Assembly (NCBI RefSeq): GCF_021155765.1
Contig: NC_060110.1
Span: 12,771,501-12,835,500, forward strand
Reading direction: 5' to 3'
Length of the DNA: 64,000 nt
From: Diprion similis
Taxonomy: Eukaryota > Arthropoda > Insecta > Hymenoptera > Diprionidae
The stretch's first letter is position 1, and the number at the start of each line of letters is the position of its first letter. A program made the translations under genes and the position numbers. Shown here piece after piece: positions 27,033-40,211 of this stretch. The notes below the pieces were generated by a model that saw only the letters and a list, made by a program, of their open reading frames with translations, was not told where the DNA came from and searched no databases.

Positions 27033-30000
27033 ATGAAGAGTTTGGTGTTTTTGAATTTCTTCACAATTTGTAAGTCAACTTTGAGACATCGCTTATCTTA
27101 CTATACCTATTCTCTCTTTTGAGATTCTTTTACGTATTCATTATCTCAATGCTTTGACTGTCCATTGAATTGTGAAGTAAGAACGTCTACCTGTGACGAG
27201 GGCTGCTTTTTTCAATTCAAATTTTACTCGCTTAACCAGGTCTGTGTCTGAGGAATTATTAACATGTTTTTCGATTTACCTGCTTTATTGGTATTGAATG
27301 TTTAACCATTGCACAGACACCCTGTGGTACAGTATATTCAATTTCAGACCACAACAATTCGCGATGATTCACTTTATCGGGTATACAATCAAATAATGGC
27401 ATTTGAAATTTTAATTCTATTCGCTCATTCGTCCAGTCTTAACTCTTACAGCAGTGCCTTTGAACTTTATACGTAGCCTCCAACTGTGCAGTATTTGACA
27501 TTTGAATAGACTACATCGTGAGCTGACAAAGCAAACGATAAATCAATATCTAAAATAAAAAACGATCGAATTTTAATTACCTAATTGTTGTTTCAAGTTC
27601 AGTTTCGCAAACTACTATCATTGAATACCGAAAATTATTAATTAATTGATTGTATCGGAAACCTTAAAATTTTTATTTATCAAAACACGGTGTTGTTTTT
27701 ATAATCGCCGATTATTTATCACATGATAATGGATCTGATGACTATACCTCTAATTGAACCGAAACTGATCACGCTATTCAAACCTCAAATTTTGCTGATT
27801 TAAACGGAAAAACGACAAGCTAATGAACTAGCTCGAACGATTCACTGTGGATACTGTATCCGATAAATTATACATTCGTGCATGTGATTTCTTCCTGATT
27901 ATTACCTGCACATTGAATGCGGCATCGTTGTCTATTTAGCATATTTGAGCAAAGATAAATGAGAATAGAAACGAGTAGGTAAATCAAAAATTGAATAGCT
28001 AAGCATATTGTCGTTTCGAAGGCTACACATAAAGTTACGCTAATTATCAACTGTCGGCACGTAGAAAAAATTTATCCTTTCAACATACTTTTTTTTTCTC
28101 TATAAATATTGTAATTAATGCAACACCAATTTTCTTTTTATGGCAACAACCAAGTTTATGAGAAAATTTATTAGTTGGTTTACATATTGTCAACAAGTTC
28201 CTTATTACTTTTGCGTTAACCACAACAAATGCTTTAAACGTTTCAAACGAGTTTATCAGACAAATGGTCGAAGCAGTTGCAATAGCGATGTGGAGGAGAC
28301 AATATTTTAGGGCTGTATTAGCTACTCAGTTCGTTAAATCGACCAATTATCCATCTAAGCCAATTTTGACGAAAATCTACAATTCGATAGATCGCGGGCT
28401 ATTATAATTACAGTCTGCACAATTTTCGCGATCTGCAACAGAATCGAACTCAACCATAACTACTTGGCATGACATGCAGCGAAGTATGTATTGTCACTAA
28501 CAAGAATGCATGAAGCGATCTTCGGTTTTAAAAAAAGTCGTAAAAGCTTCACTTTGTTCAATCAACAGTTCGTAAAAAAAACTGAAGGATACGCCTATTA
28601 TAGCATACCCCTTCACAGATGTATTTTACCAATCAACTGTTCAGAAACTATTGAGAATAATCATAGTAGATATGGTAATACACTTGTCTGCAAGTATAAT
28701 ATACATCTGACGTAAGACAATTCACTAGATGAGTATCAGTTTTTGTACGGTAAAGAATTATTGTAATTGCATAATATAAAAGAATTTGAAACATGCAAAA
28801 AAATTTTTTCGATCGGCAGCCAGTTTTACATCACATGCGTCAAAATTCCAGAAAATGCATAATATGCTACTTTCAAGCCTCGCCTCATTATGTAAATCAA
28901 AATATACTCAGTAAAAGTTTTTAACCGTCGAATAGGACGGATTTAACAAAATCATATAAACTATTACGACTCCGGGAAAAATCGATTCGAGCTTGCGTAC
29001 TGCAAGATCATCATACTTGTTGACGAAGAAATTGAACACGAGTAATTATTCTGCTGTGTTCATCATCCCGAATGACTATATGCCTATACGTATAGATATA
29101 GATTACCTATTTGTCATCGTGGTACACCGCGATGACGTGTAAAAATACAACGTAATAAGTACGTATCGATTGTAAAAGGAGTAAAAAAGTATAGAAAAAC
29201 CTTCTATCCATGTGGCTGCAGATTATAACCCTCACATTATACTTCAATTCTATTGTACCGACACACACGGAATACCTGGGAAACCGGATGTAAAAATTTA
29301 TCAATCAGAATGATTGTCGTTAATAAACATCCCGACTTACGTTATTATCTATGCGCATTATAATTTACATAAAAGAGTTGTTGCGCACCCTATGAAGTGA
29401 GAGGTTTTTCATAATTAACCAGCGATTTTGAACGCATTAATTTCTTGGTATATGTAACATTTTTTAGGGTCTCGTAATTGCGATTAACACCTACTATAGT
29501 ATCCATGCAATTCTTCGAGTACACCAGGTGTTTGTTTGAAATACTAGGTTTTAGCGAAATCTGTTCTCAGATCATCGGGCCACTTTCTAACATTACCCTG
29601 ATGAACGCAAAGTGATGTATTATTCACCTCATAATGTCTCAGGTCCTTGACTCGACTTAACATAATTTATTTCAACTGTTAATACCTGGGAGCATCCTCG
29701 ACCGCATTGTGCACTTCTCGTGCATATCTTTCCCGGTGCATCTCGGTCCTTGACGGTCCCCGGAAGTTGGCATTGCTAGTAGCCACATATAGCTATATAA
29801 GTTGCAATAGGGACACCTGCGTTACAGATGCGCTGTAGATCACTCTTATATCATGCATCATCGTTTGCTCGTAGTAAATAAAAATACCCTGAAAAGAAAC
29901 ATTGTTGGTATTATTATTTTTTTTTTATCAAGTCATTGGAGATTATCATGCGTTGGTTGCTCACTGATTCGATTTATGTGCATACTAATTTCCCAGAGAT

Positions 30001-33000
30001 AACTTTCAAGAGCATGTAAATCAGCAAAGTTAAGAAACTTCACCGCCAATTTAGCGGCACAAAAAACATTTCTTATCAAATATTCTTCTAATATTGGTCA
30101 ATAACTCTATCAGTTCACGCGTTTTTAGGATTTCAATTTTTGTCGATGACCCATTCGCTCAAACAGCAGTAAACACTTAAGAATAAGAGCATATAAGTAT
30201 AACCGTTGCATTTTATCATCTCGCAGTATTGTTGATACTCACTTCGCATCAGCAGATGATAAAAGTTAAAGGTACATAAACAATCTTCCTTCTTCCATTA
30301 GAACAGTAGTACATACAACGGAATGCATTCCAATACTAGCCTTGCGAAACTTTCTACAATACATAACGATCACGAGTATCAATTGAGTGAGCTACTTGAA
30401 TCAGGTATATAAGCTCGTAATATCGCCTTATACGTATGAACAAGCCTGAAGTAGTGAATTTTGTTTTTATGCGGTGGATTAGAGCGAAAAAAAACTCGTT
30501 GGCCGGATTTATTCTAAAATCCGACCTCTCGTCTAGCTTTCAACGGTTAATTAGCACGACAATAGTGAGTGGAAAACGTGCGAGCATCTTGGAAATTTTC
30601 TTATTTCTCACTCGTCTGGTAGCTTTCACCGCAGGAATATTGCGCGTCACGCCGAATGCACAACGCCCTTCTTGCAAATAAACAAATAAGTTTTCCTGCT
30701 GTAGTAGGCAGTACCTTATAGCTACAAGTGGTCCCAATTTTATGGTGCTTGCCTATATTTCGAACTAGAAAGGGTTACGTGTGCCTTCCTTATCACCTTC
30801 CATGATATGACCTCATGTATTTCCTGTATACTGTTCAGTGTGCATGTGTAAACTAATCTGTTACTTGCACGTAATTATATAACACGCATTGCACCCGAAC
30901 TATCTTTACTAATCACCTCACGATTACCTTCAGGCATCATCGCAAATAATAGCCTATTTTTAGCATTTTCAATCACCTGAATCACAGATAAATCCAATCA
31001 AAAAATTACGGAAATGTAACAGATAGATTGAGTTGTAGCGATAAGATTGATTTAATAGATTGATATAATGATTCAACGCTTTTCTAGAGCAGCAATGCAC
31101 GCAGGATATTCCTCACTCGAACCTTTCAGAGTTATTTTATTAAAAGATTTCAGTTGACTTACACGCTTACAATGACGACGTTTATCTAACTGGTCATGAT
31201 CCAGTTTTGTACCCATGTTGACCTCAAATCTATAAGCAGATGGAAAATTGTATGAATAAAAAAATTTTATCATCCAATTCTCACCGACGAAGGTTCAAGG
31301 CATGTCGATTCTAAAGTAACTTCATCATCGTAACTTTCATGTGCATGTATAATGTATATTGTACCTGTTATGACTCGTTTGAACATCTAACTAGCGACTT
31401 TCGAGTAGTCGTGTTTCCTTGCTGTTTGTACTTGGAAATAAACCTCGTTAATACTTACAGCAAGTACATTCTAATCTTTTTTTAAATTTTGTTTCAGATT
31501 CTACCGCCCTGGCTCAGGAATTTTCATACAACGGGCTTCTTGGTGAGTAAAATATTCTATGAATGTGCAATTCTATTAGCTTTGACAGATTTATTGCTTT
31601 CTTGTTTGAAATATTTGCGTCAGAGATGCAGAAGGCTATTTCGCGAGTCTAAAGGAGTCCAAAAAGCGTTTAATAAATTATCCTTATCTTGTAACTTGAA
31701 TCCGTGCACTGACTTGGACATTATATAAGCCGCATCCTTAAGGCCAACTCCTGTTCCATTTGTTCACTGATTTATTATCTGTGTAAAAGTTGTTGATTTA
31801 TTTATAACTACACCCTTTTAAAACTGGTTCCTTTTGTCCCTTCTGACGATAACAGGTCCTGAGTACTGGGGCAACAAGTATCAAACGTGCGTAGGAAAGC
31901 ACCAGTCCCCGATTAACATCGTGGAGCATTATGTCGAGAAGGTCACACTTCCACCATTGTCGTTTTCTGGTTTCAACATACCCAGGAAAGCCACGCTAAC
32001 GAACAATGGCCACACAGGTATACATAATTATTCTTATGACATTTTCTAATGGAATACTCAAGAAATTGTGGCAATCAAAACAATATTTGAAGCCATGAAA
32101 AACACTCACTATGAGTTGAAGAATTTTCACAAGTTGGATCCGTTCTAGTTCAGAAGAACACCGCAATAATAATATAAATCATCGTGATCCACGTGTCGAC
32201 CACTTTCCCCATCGTACAGCTAATAACTTACACATATTCTATAGTCGAGTGCGTATTGTACGGTTGCACGTGATAACCGTGTCTCTTATCTCGAGCTATA
32301 CTTCGTAGGTGTCGTTTAATCGGATCTGATTGCAACCATAGATAGGATCAATTAGGTGTGAGCAATAATAACCGCTATACATATATAATCGTATAAGGCA
32401 TTCAGATTAAAAACTATGAGCAAGATTAACTTTGAAAAAGTACTCCATGACTGCGTTATAATGTACGTGTTGTGCATCGCGGAATAATTATATGTTTGAA
32501 AAAATGTGTTTCAATGTACATGTGTGTTACGTAATTTACTCTCCTCCAGGGTAACTTAAAGAGGATACAAGTATAACCATGTGCATATATTTACATAACT
32601 CATCTTGTAAAACTAGACCTTGATGAGATACTATTACCAATTTATTATGCATCGTTGGATGAAGGCACCTGTTTTGAAGGATCGCACATCTATCGGGGGG
32701 CCTTTATGTTACCACTAGTATTCATCAAATAATATCACGTGCACGCAAAGCTAGATCACGGTTTGAATTGTAGTGTATACGTATGTAATGCACGCTATTT
32801 TACTCTTTCAAAGTAATATAATCTACATTCTCATTGTCAGAAGGCCTTTGAGTAGGCATAATTACATATTTAAAACACGAATACTAAAGTTTGGTGTCAA
32901 ACATTCAAAAACTAATTTTCAAAACCGTATCGTTCGATTATTGAATTTAAAAGGAAAAAATTGCAGTTGTTATAACCATAAATGTGAATTATGATTCAAG

Positions 33001-34325
33001 AAAATAATACATCATTCATTGAGGCTTCATCGATTGGCAAATAAATTTTAAAACGAATTTTTTCTTTCTCCCCTCAAGTAATCTTAAAGACAATCGGAAT
33101 TGACGTTCCTCTTATAACCGGTGGACCTCTCGGAGATGAAATCTACGCGTTTGAACAGCTTCATTTTCACTGGGGAGAGAACGACAAAGAAGGTTCAGAA
33201 GATAGGATAAACAATAGATCCTTCGCTATGGAACTTCATGCCGTATTTTATAAATCATTATACGGATCGTATAAAGCAGCAACCAATTTTCCGGACGGAC
33301 TCACAGTATTGGCGTATTTCGTGACGGTAAGGTCGATTATACATATCACTCAAATACATCCAGTGAAGAAATTTACTTGATCCCCAAAATTTTCAACCAC
33401 ATACCCACAATAAATTCGCAGGTTGCCGAATCGTTCGATCTTACCTACAACCCTTTGGTCGAAACGTTGCCACTCATCGAGGACATTGGCGCAGAAGCTG
33501 TGCTGAGAGATAATCTCATCCTCGAATCTATCCTGAAAACGAATCAGCCTTCGATGCAAAATTATTTCACTTACAATGGTTCGTTGACGACACCACCTTG
33601 CTCCGAAGTGGTCACGTGGATAGATTTTAAAACGCCCCATATGCTGTCCCACGAACAGGTGAGTTGGAATATCTATATTATGTGAGGTAAGTACCTCATT
33701 GAGTCATCCAGAATTTATGAAAGGAACAAAAAGTCGCGCCTTTTACCGCAATTGAAAGTCTAGTTTATATATTGTGGTGTAATAACGGGTGTACCTAATT
33801 GTAAGTGCTAAAGTGCGTAATTACCTTCTTTGTGCAAACCGTTATTACTACGGGGAAAAAACGAACGTTCTAGTTGCCCAATCTGCTCAGCTACCTGCAC
33901 GTGAGCAGGAATTAAATAAACCGTTGAAACTACCATTTTTAACATTATTATAAACAACTTGCCAGTAGAACGTAACGTAATTACCGAGGACAGTTGAAAT
34001 TGCTCTGTACATATTTTATACAGAATCAAATCACGATTCCACGTATACAATAAATATATCATATTATACCATATTGCAGATCGCGGCTTTCCGTCGAATT
34101 CGTAGCGCAGAAGGGGAAAGAGTGACACATAACTTCCGGCCCGTACAACCTCTCGCCGACAGGATAGTCTTTGAGAATATTCCCGAGATGAGCCATCACC
34201 ACAGCCACGGGATTCCTAACCATCGCAATCATCATTATTCGCAACAGGATTCAGGACAACTTGCGAACAGAGCTTCCCTTTCGATTATAGTTATTATTTC
34301 ATTAGAGACTATTTTACGTCGGTAA
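27033..34325 (+). CDS. Secreted alpha-carbonic anhydrase, probably GPI-anchored
   Basis: Six exons join in frame: 27033-27069, 31498-31542, 31856-32017, 33079-33326, 33422-33658 and 34080-34325, totalling 975 bp (324 aa). Introns are GT-AG; the first is 4.4 kb. Exon 1 joins exon 2 to make a signal peptide ([18 protein letters not shown], likely cut before QEFSYNG). Catalytic residues are intact: zinc ligands His110 and His112 (HFHWG) and His135 (MELH), proton-shuttle His80 (NNGH), and the gate threonines Thr220/Thr221 in SLTTPP. Cys39 and Cys224 sit where secreted family members form a disulfide. After the domain a His-rich stretch ([15 protein letters not shown], about 280-294) precedes a hydrophobic C-terminus ([14 protein letters not shown]), as expected for a GPI signal. 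It should interconvert CO2 and bicarbonate outside the cell. An AATAAA lies at 34777-34782. Confidence 0.93.
29793..29801 (+). promoter_or_regulatory. TATA-box-like element inside carbonic anhydrase intron 1
   Basis: A TATATAAG-like element (gctatataagttgc) lies in a locally GC-richer 200-bp patch of the long first intron. It could mark an internal promoter. I found no phase-compatible first exon with a signal peptide after it, so support is weak. Confidence 0.2.
30436..30681 (+). other. Small open frame (81 aa) inside carbonic anhydrase intron 1
   Basis: An ATG-started frame begins about 30 bp after a TATATAAG (30406-30413). The product would have a basic N-terminal part and a mildly hydrophobic stretch ([19 protein letters not shown]). 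No family is recognised, and the short spacing from the TATA element leaves almost no leader. It may be chance. Confidence 0.15.
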
Positions 34326-36505
34326 CATCGTTTATCATCGCTAAAAAAAGAGCTAAGGTTCGTGCCATATTTTTGTTTCAACCACTCATTGTCAGCTGGT
34401 TGAATATACAGCAGATGAGATCAGCAAGTATTTTAGCGTAATCAACAAAAAATCATATTGCGAGGCTATTCTATTCATCGAGTTAGTCCTGAGATCAAAA
34501 AATCGGCCAAAAAATTGTTGGGCACGTCACTTCGACTCTTAATCAACCCAATCGATGACGTTATAGTATTCAAAATATCTCGGAAGTTCATCACGCCGTG
34601 TTTTTATCCGAGTTTTAACAGTTTGTAATGTCTTTGGTACCGCGCATATTTTCAATATTAGGTACAACTATAATTTATACTTGCTTCGCAATCGTATCAT
34701 AATGTTTGAAGTTGTTCTATTTTATTGTTAGCCTTGCCTTGATGCGGCATAAAAGTATGGATATCAGGCTACCCATAATAAAAATTTTGAGAAGTGTTTC
34801 CGCCGGACTGAAACTATCAGGTTCTACTAATGATTACATTAGATTACAAAATCTTTAACCATCATTTAGCTGTGACCATCAGTGTTTAATGAAAGATTTC
34901 AATCATCTACGTGTATCATTGTCACTCTGCCGTATACGGTAATAAATTTTCAACCGACACCGCAACTTATAAGTTATCCTGTTATTAAGTACGGCATTAA
35001 ATGACAGTGTATTCGTAAATTCATGCGTACTTTTGCGAGAGCACGTGCAAATATATTTATCATTCGATATTTCCAAGCCACAGACTGTTGTTAGAAGTAG
35101 ATGCGATGTAAAGGACTGATTTCTCATCGGGGAAAAAAAGTATAAAATCTCACTGAAAACTAATTAGATATCTCAAAAATACATTGGCTACAATTGGGAT
35201 TCTAATATGTCGGCGTGTCTAATAATGAACGTCGAAAATGAAGATAATCGGTAGTTGCTAGTATTGCATTTTAATAACGAATATCATGGCCCAAAAATGG
35301 GAGCAGACGCCTGGGCTTTTATTTTTTAAGATTCTAATCAATATCAGATTTAAGAATAATATCAAGAACTACTAGTTCAATGAAATACATTTCTTTTGGA
35401 GTTTTAAATTTTTATTCTACCACGAGATGGCTTTTTCCAATGTGTTACTCAAAAGATGGAATTATTACTGTAACTTTTTACTAGTTATATCCGTATTTCC
35501 ATCCACAAATAGTATTGAAGCATTGTGTATAAGTGCAGTTTTGTTGCGTTAATATAGTTGGTATTATCGAGTTTATGCCAAGAAGTAAAAATGGTAGTTT
35601 TAGTTGCTAACAGCGTCACTGATGCATTATTTAAGCATCTATTAGTTATATATTTATTAATCTCCTCATGCCATATATGCTGGAAACTTAGTTGAATGGA
35701 AAATGTTGCGAATCCTGCTAATTATTAAGTTATTTTTTCTACAATATCCTAAATCGTAGAAATTTATCTCTAATATTAAATGTGTAAAAGTAGCCAGATA
35801 TGTTAAAAATCTATGCGCTCTGTGCGAGAATTGTCATATAGACTGTTATAATTTGTCGAGAGGTTGCAATTTTACAACCTTATAACAAATTGTATGTAAG
35901 TGTATTCTAAAAGTTGAAATTCATGAATTGCTTTGCAATCGGTAACAAAGTAAAACAATTTTAATAGGTGTCAGGAGTAAATTACTCATTTATTTCGTTA
36001 AGTATAATTATATTCTTTACAAAAATTACACTCGATAGTAACACTATCACTGAAAACGGTTGGAAGATGAATACAAAGGATTTTTGCACTTACGGTGATA
36101 AGATAATGTTCTATTTCTTTTCTAAGTAAATTTATTTCATATATTTTCACACCATCTTCCATTAGTTCATGTAACTTGCAGGTAATTTATATTCATTATA
36201 GGTATATATCAACGAATGAACATTCTGGAATGAAAATGATTTCTAAAAAATTAAGATTTCTCCTCATTTAAAATTAGAATATCTAGAGATAATATCTCAC
36301 TGATTTAAAAATGGTTATATACACGCGGTTTGTAACGAGAACCTGTAATCCTACATAGTAGTTTACCAGGTGTCAAAGTACTTGAAAACGGAACATATAT
36401 ATATATAATTGCTTCAAGTCAATTTGCTGATCCAATGCAATCAAATACGAATTAAGTACCTATTACTGAATGCATCGGTCAATGAGTTTCACTTATTCCA
36501 TATTA
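34326..36505. other. Intergenic region between convergent carbonic anhydrase and CCDC12 genes
   Basis: The two flanking genes converge here, so both 3' untranslated regions fall in this AT-rich stretch. No coding region, RNA gene or mobile element was recognised. Confidence 0.5.
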
Positions 36506-37247
36506 CTATTCTTCTTCGTTGGGTTTAGCCTTTGCAATTAGTTTGGAAGAGTTGATCGGTGCCATATTGACTATAGACGCAAGATTTTCTTGACCCTGCT
36601 TCAAACGCTCACGTATCAATTCAGCTATAGCTTTCTGAGTCCGTCTTTCAAGCTTTTCAAGTTTTTTAGCAACATCTCTTTTCAAATCCCAGTCCGGTTT
36701 CCGTGGCGCTAGACTGCTTATATCCTGTACATATTAAAAATCATATTAAGAAACATTAATGCGGAATAACAATAAGAGTTTTCAATTTATGAGATTAAAT
36801 CCCGGTAAAATTATTTCACTCACAAGTTCCTCAATCACAACTTTTGAATTAGCAGCACTCAGTTGATCCTTCACTTCGCTCTCAACATCTCCGGGCTTAG
36901 CTTCGTCCAATACTTGGTCTTTCAAGCTATCATCTTGAGGTTTGTAGCTGCGAAATTTAGGTCTGAAAGCATAAAATGAGTGTCAGAGAACTAATTCAGC
37001 AGAGAAATAAAGCCTCATTTTCAAGCTTCACTATTATTTTTAGGTTAACTTTCGAAGAGGTTAGAATCTACAAAGTGATTCAATTCAAAGATTCAGGAAA
37101 GAAAAAAAATACCTACTTGGGCAGAGTCGTACCCTCTGATGTTCCCTGCTCTTTGTTTTCGTCAGTTATTTTTCTCTTTAATGCTTGCAGACGCTCTTTT
37201 CTCTTGAGTGCCTCGTCTTCGAGCGAACCCACCTTGTCATCCGCCAT
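36506..37247 (-). CDS. CCDC12: Coiled-coil domain-containing protein 12 (CCDC12, Cwf18 family splicing factor)
   Basis: Three exons join in frame: 37247-37117, 36962-36824 and 36724-36506, totalling 489 bp (162 aa plus stop). Introns are GT-AG. The N-terminus (SLEDEALKRKERLQALKRK) matches the family's opening helix. FRSYKPQDDSLKDQ in exon 2 matches its central motif, and LAPRKPDWDLKRDVAKKLEK followed by TQKAIAELIRERLK is its near-invariant C-terminal signature. In the known family (yeast Cwf18 and human CCDC12) the protein is a component of the activated spliceosome in the nucleus. Length is normal and nothing is missing. An X-box palindrome lies 70 bp upstream of the start codon. Confidence 0.95.
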
Positions 37248-37316
37248 ACTTGTGGTTGATAGACGTTCAGAAATTCATGGATGGTAAGGATGGTAAGTAC
37301 AAGCATCGCGGGCTGC

Positions 37317-37330
37317 GTAACCATGGTAAC
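37317..37330. promoter_or_regulatory. Perfect X-box (RFX binding site) palindrome
   Basis: GTAACCATGGTAAC is a perfect 14-bp palindrome fitting the RFX consensus GTHNYYATRRNAAC. It sits 70 bp upstream of the CCDC12 start codon, the usual distance for a promoter X-box. RFX factors mostly drive cilium genes. Here the nearest gene is a splicing factor, so the target could also be an unrecognised plus-strand gene. Confidence 0.5.
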
Positions 37331-40211
37331 GACATCGCCTAAAGCACTGCAACTAGTGATACATGTGTGTACAGTGTGTGGCCTATGCAATAAAATTAAT
37401 TTCTCCTAGAAATAGCCGTCATGCACTAATAGGCAACCGGTAATTAGGCATTACGTATACATCATTAGTATTGCACAATTAGTTCTTGACTCATTATTAA
37501 GGGGGTCGATTTGGGATTTGGGTGGTTTACCAAAAACCGATACTCTTTCTCAATCTTGTTACGAGATAGTAGTACACTGAGTATTTATCAAATTATCACA
37601 GTTGTTAGATTCGTTTCCAAGATTTCACTTTACGATGGCAAATTTTATTCAAAAGACTGTTCTCTACAAAATCAGTGGAACAGATTTTTTTTCTTTACAG
37701 TCGATTCGACATTGCCATTAATTGTTGATCGTAATGAAAATTGGTGAAATATTGTAAGATTCAGTATTTAACGTGCCAACATGTTGAAAAACATGGTTTA
37801 GCGAATGTGAATAGAAAACAGTCTTCTCGAGAAGATTAGCCATCATAGAATGAAATCAAACGATTAGACTGTGCTTCTAACATTTTTGAAGCGATTTGAT
37901 ATGAAGCTCGGCATTTATGAAAAATAACCTATTGTTTGTATCTTCAATAATTTCTGTTTTTGTGTTTTTGATCTTTTTATGAATGCTCAATGTAGGAATA
38001 TCGCCTAGCGAAATATATAAAGAGTATAGATTTTTTCACTGAAAAAAACCTTTTCAAACTTGACCAAAAAGGTCAAACGTTTAATTATATTAACTATTTT
38101 ATTAACTGAGACCGGTTTTTTTAGCCTCAATTTTCTGTGATTATTGAGGTAATTTTCGATATTGTGACTTTTCGCACGTGGTTTGGTCAGTGATTGTGAC
38201 TAAGCTACTTTCAGATACTTTAGGAAATTAAGTAGGTATACCTATATGTACGGTAGAATGATCCAATCATTTGAATCGAGTAATTAAAATATAAATTACA
38301 TTTTCGATGGCCAAAGTGAAGCGAGACCACTCGCCACCTGAATTTGAAATCAAGAACTTTCATCAAAAATTTGTATCTAAAATCTAAAACATATGTAATC
38401 ACGTGCGGTAGTAATTGATACTTAGAGATTCAAGTAAATTAATATTTATTGGCATTTATACAGAGATATTTGTAGATAACAATATTAGCAGAAGGATATA
38501 AATTATAAGCGAACATTTCTACAACTTAATATTATTCATAACGTATGATGTCTAACTCTAATTCTTACAACTATAGATTCTTACAACTGCAACGTAAGTT
38601 ACGGGTGAATTAGTATGTTTAAGTTTCGAAATTTAATTGAAGTGAATTATAAATCTACTATAGCACCTCGTGTTGATGTACTATACCGCAACTTATGAGC
38701 TTGTTCATTGCCTTCGAATATCATTGTTAAAAATATAATAAACTAGCGTCGATAGCTATCCACTGAGAGAAATCGTAAACTGAAATCCATGCCGGACATA
38801 GGTATGTGAAATTGAGGACAGAAGGAGGAGGATTATCCAGACATGGTACGAAATCCCGGGAGTCACCTTGCATTGTACTTCCGAGCGCAGCAGTCACCGA
38901 AGCGAAAGTGTATATTCGTCATCAATGGCATTTCATTTCTACGCCTAATACTATATTGTGTGCGTATCTGTACAGACTGTCAGGCTCGTTAAAAGTTAAT
39001 TTTGTTAGTCGATCTCCACGTTGCTTAACAGTAGCCATAGCACGGTTCCCACATTATCCGAACGTGAGATATGCTATCATTTTTTAAATAAGCCCAACTA
39101 TAACTCGCATATATAACTATAGATGCGACGTGCCGTGTGATTACCACTGACAAAAATTATTAATTACAATCATCTCGCGATAGAACGAATAACTATGAGA
39201 ATGATGCGTTGTGATTATAAAACACAATTCTGCAATTAATACTTCAGCATTTCTCAATAGAATTATGCGCGATAGATGATTTATGTTCACACATACTTGG
39301 CGCGTATGAATTGTCATTTACTTAAGTAATAATCTCACCACTACCGCGCCGGAAGCATTTCGAAATCCCCAGTGAAAAGATGTATATTTTTTCCATTATG
39401 CATACATCTTAGAATTTGTATTCCAGATGAGAATCTTGTCTGAATAATTTTCACCACGACTCCTTCTTTTCCGTAAACTATTGCGTCCTATGCAAATAAG
39501 AAATATGTGAGATTTTGTATCTTGTGTTCTACGGTACTGAGGTGCATGGAAAAAGACTGGGTGTTGATAATCTAATGACAGAGCGTAATCTAATAATATT
39601 CAGTTTCAGGAAAATAGCAAGCGATTGTAGTGTGTAAGGCATCGGATCCGATCGTTACTTTGCATAAAATTCCTATTTGAACGTTTCTCAGATTACATTG
39701 GCAGTGACACTCAAATAGAAAATATTAAGTGGAAATACATTATGCACACAATGAAGTTTTTACTGTGTACGAAATTTCTAAGACACGTCATTACAAATTT
39801 CTCTTTCCCTCGCAGTATACTTGCTACACCTTCGACGCCAAACGTAAGCTATACACTCGCCGTAAACTTTTGGCAGTTTGACTATTACGGATATTTTTAT
39901 GACAAGATGGAAATTTCAATATGGTCGGTGAGTATTTGGGGCATGTGAGTAATTTCAATGATCTGGATATTTTATAATTAATTTATGAGCCTATTCTAAG
40001 GGTCTTAGAATCTCGTACACACATGCTGTGGCAACATTTGGTACACACCGTCGAGTCACAGCTTTAAACTGTAATGATCGCGGTTCTAAGGTCGGTATAT
40101 CGACGGTGTGAAAAAACCGACTCAATTCCACTATTTGAATATAACTTAGCATGTAGGTTTATGACCGTCGTTAATTGTTAAAGTTCCTCAGACCCTCAAG
40201 TTTCTGGCACA
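37331..40211. other. Intergenic region, nothing recognised
   Basis: AT-rich spacer with only short random frames. The part near 40211 should hold the 3' untranslated region of the glutamine-rich protein gene. No repeats or RNA genes were noticed. Confidence 0.5.

Noticed and set aside
32773-32994. 73-codon plus-strand frame in a carbonic anhydrase intron
   Set aside because: It is AT-rich with random composition and lies inside a well-supported intron.
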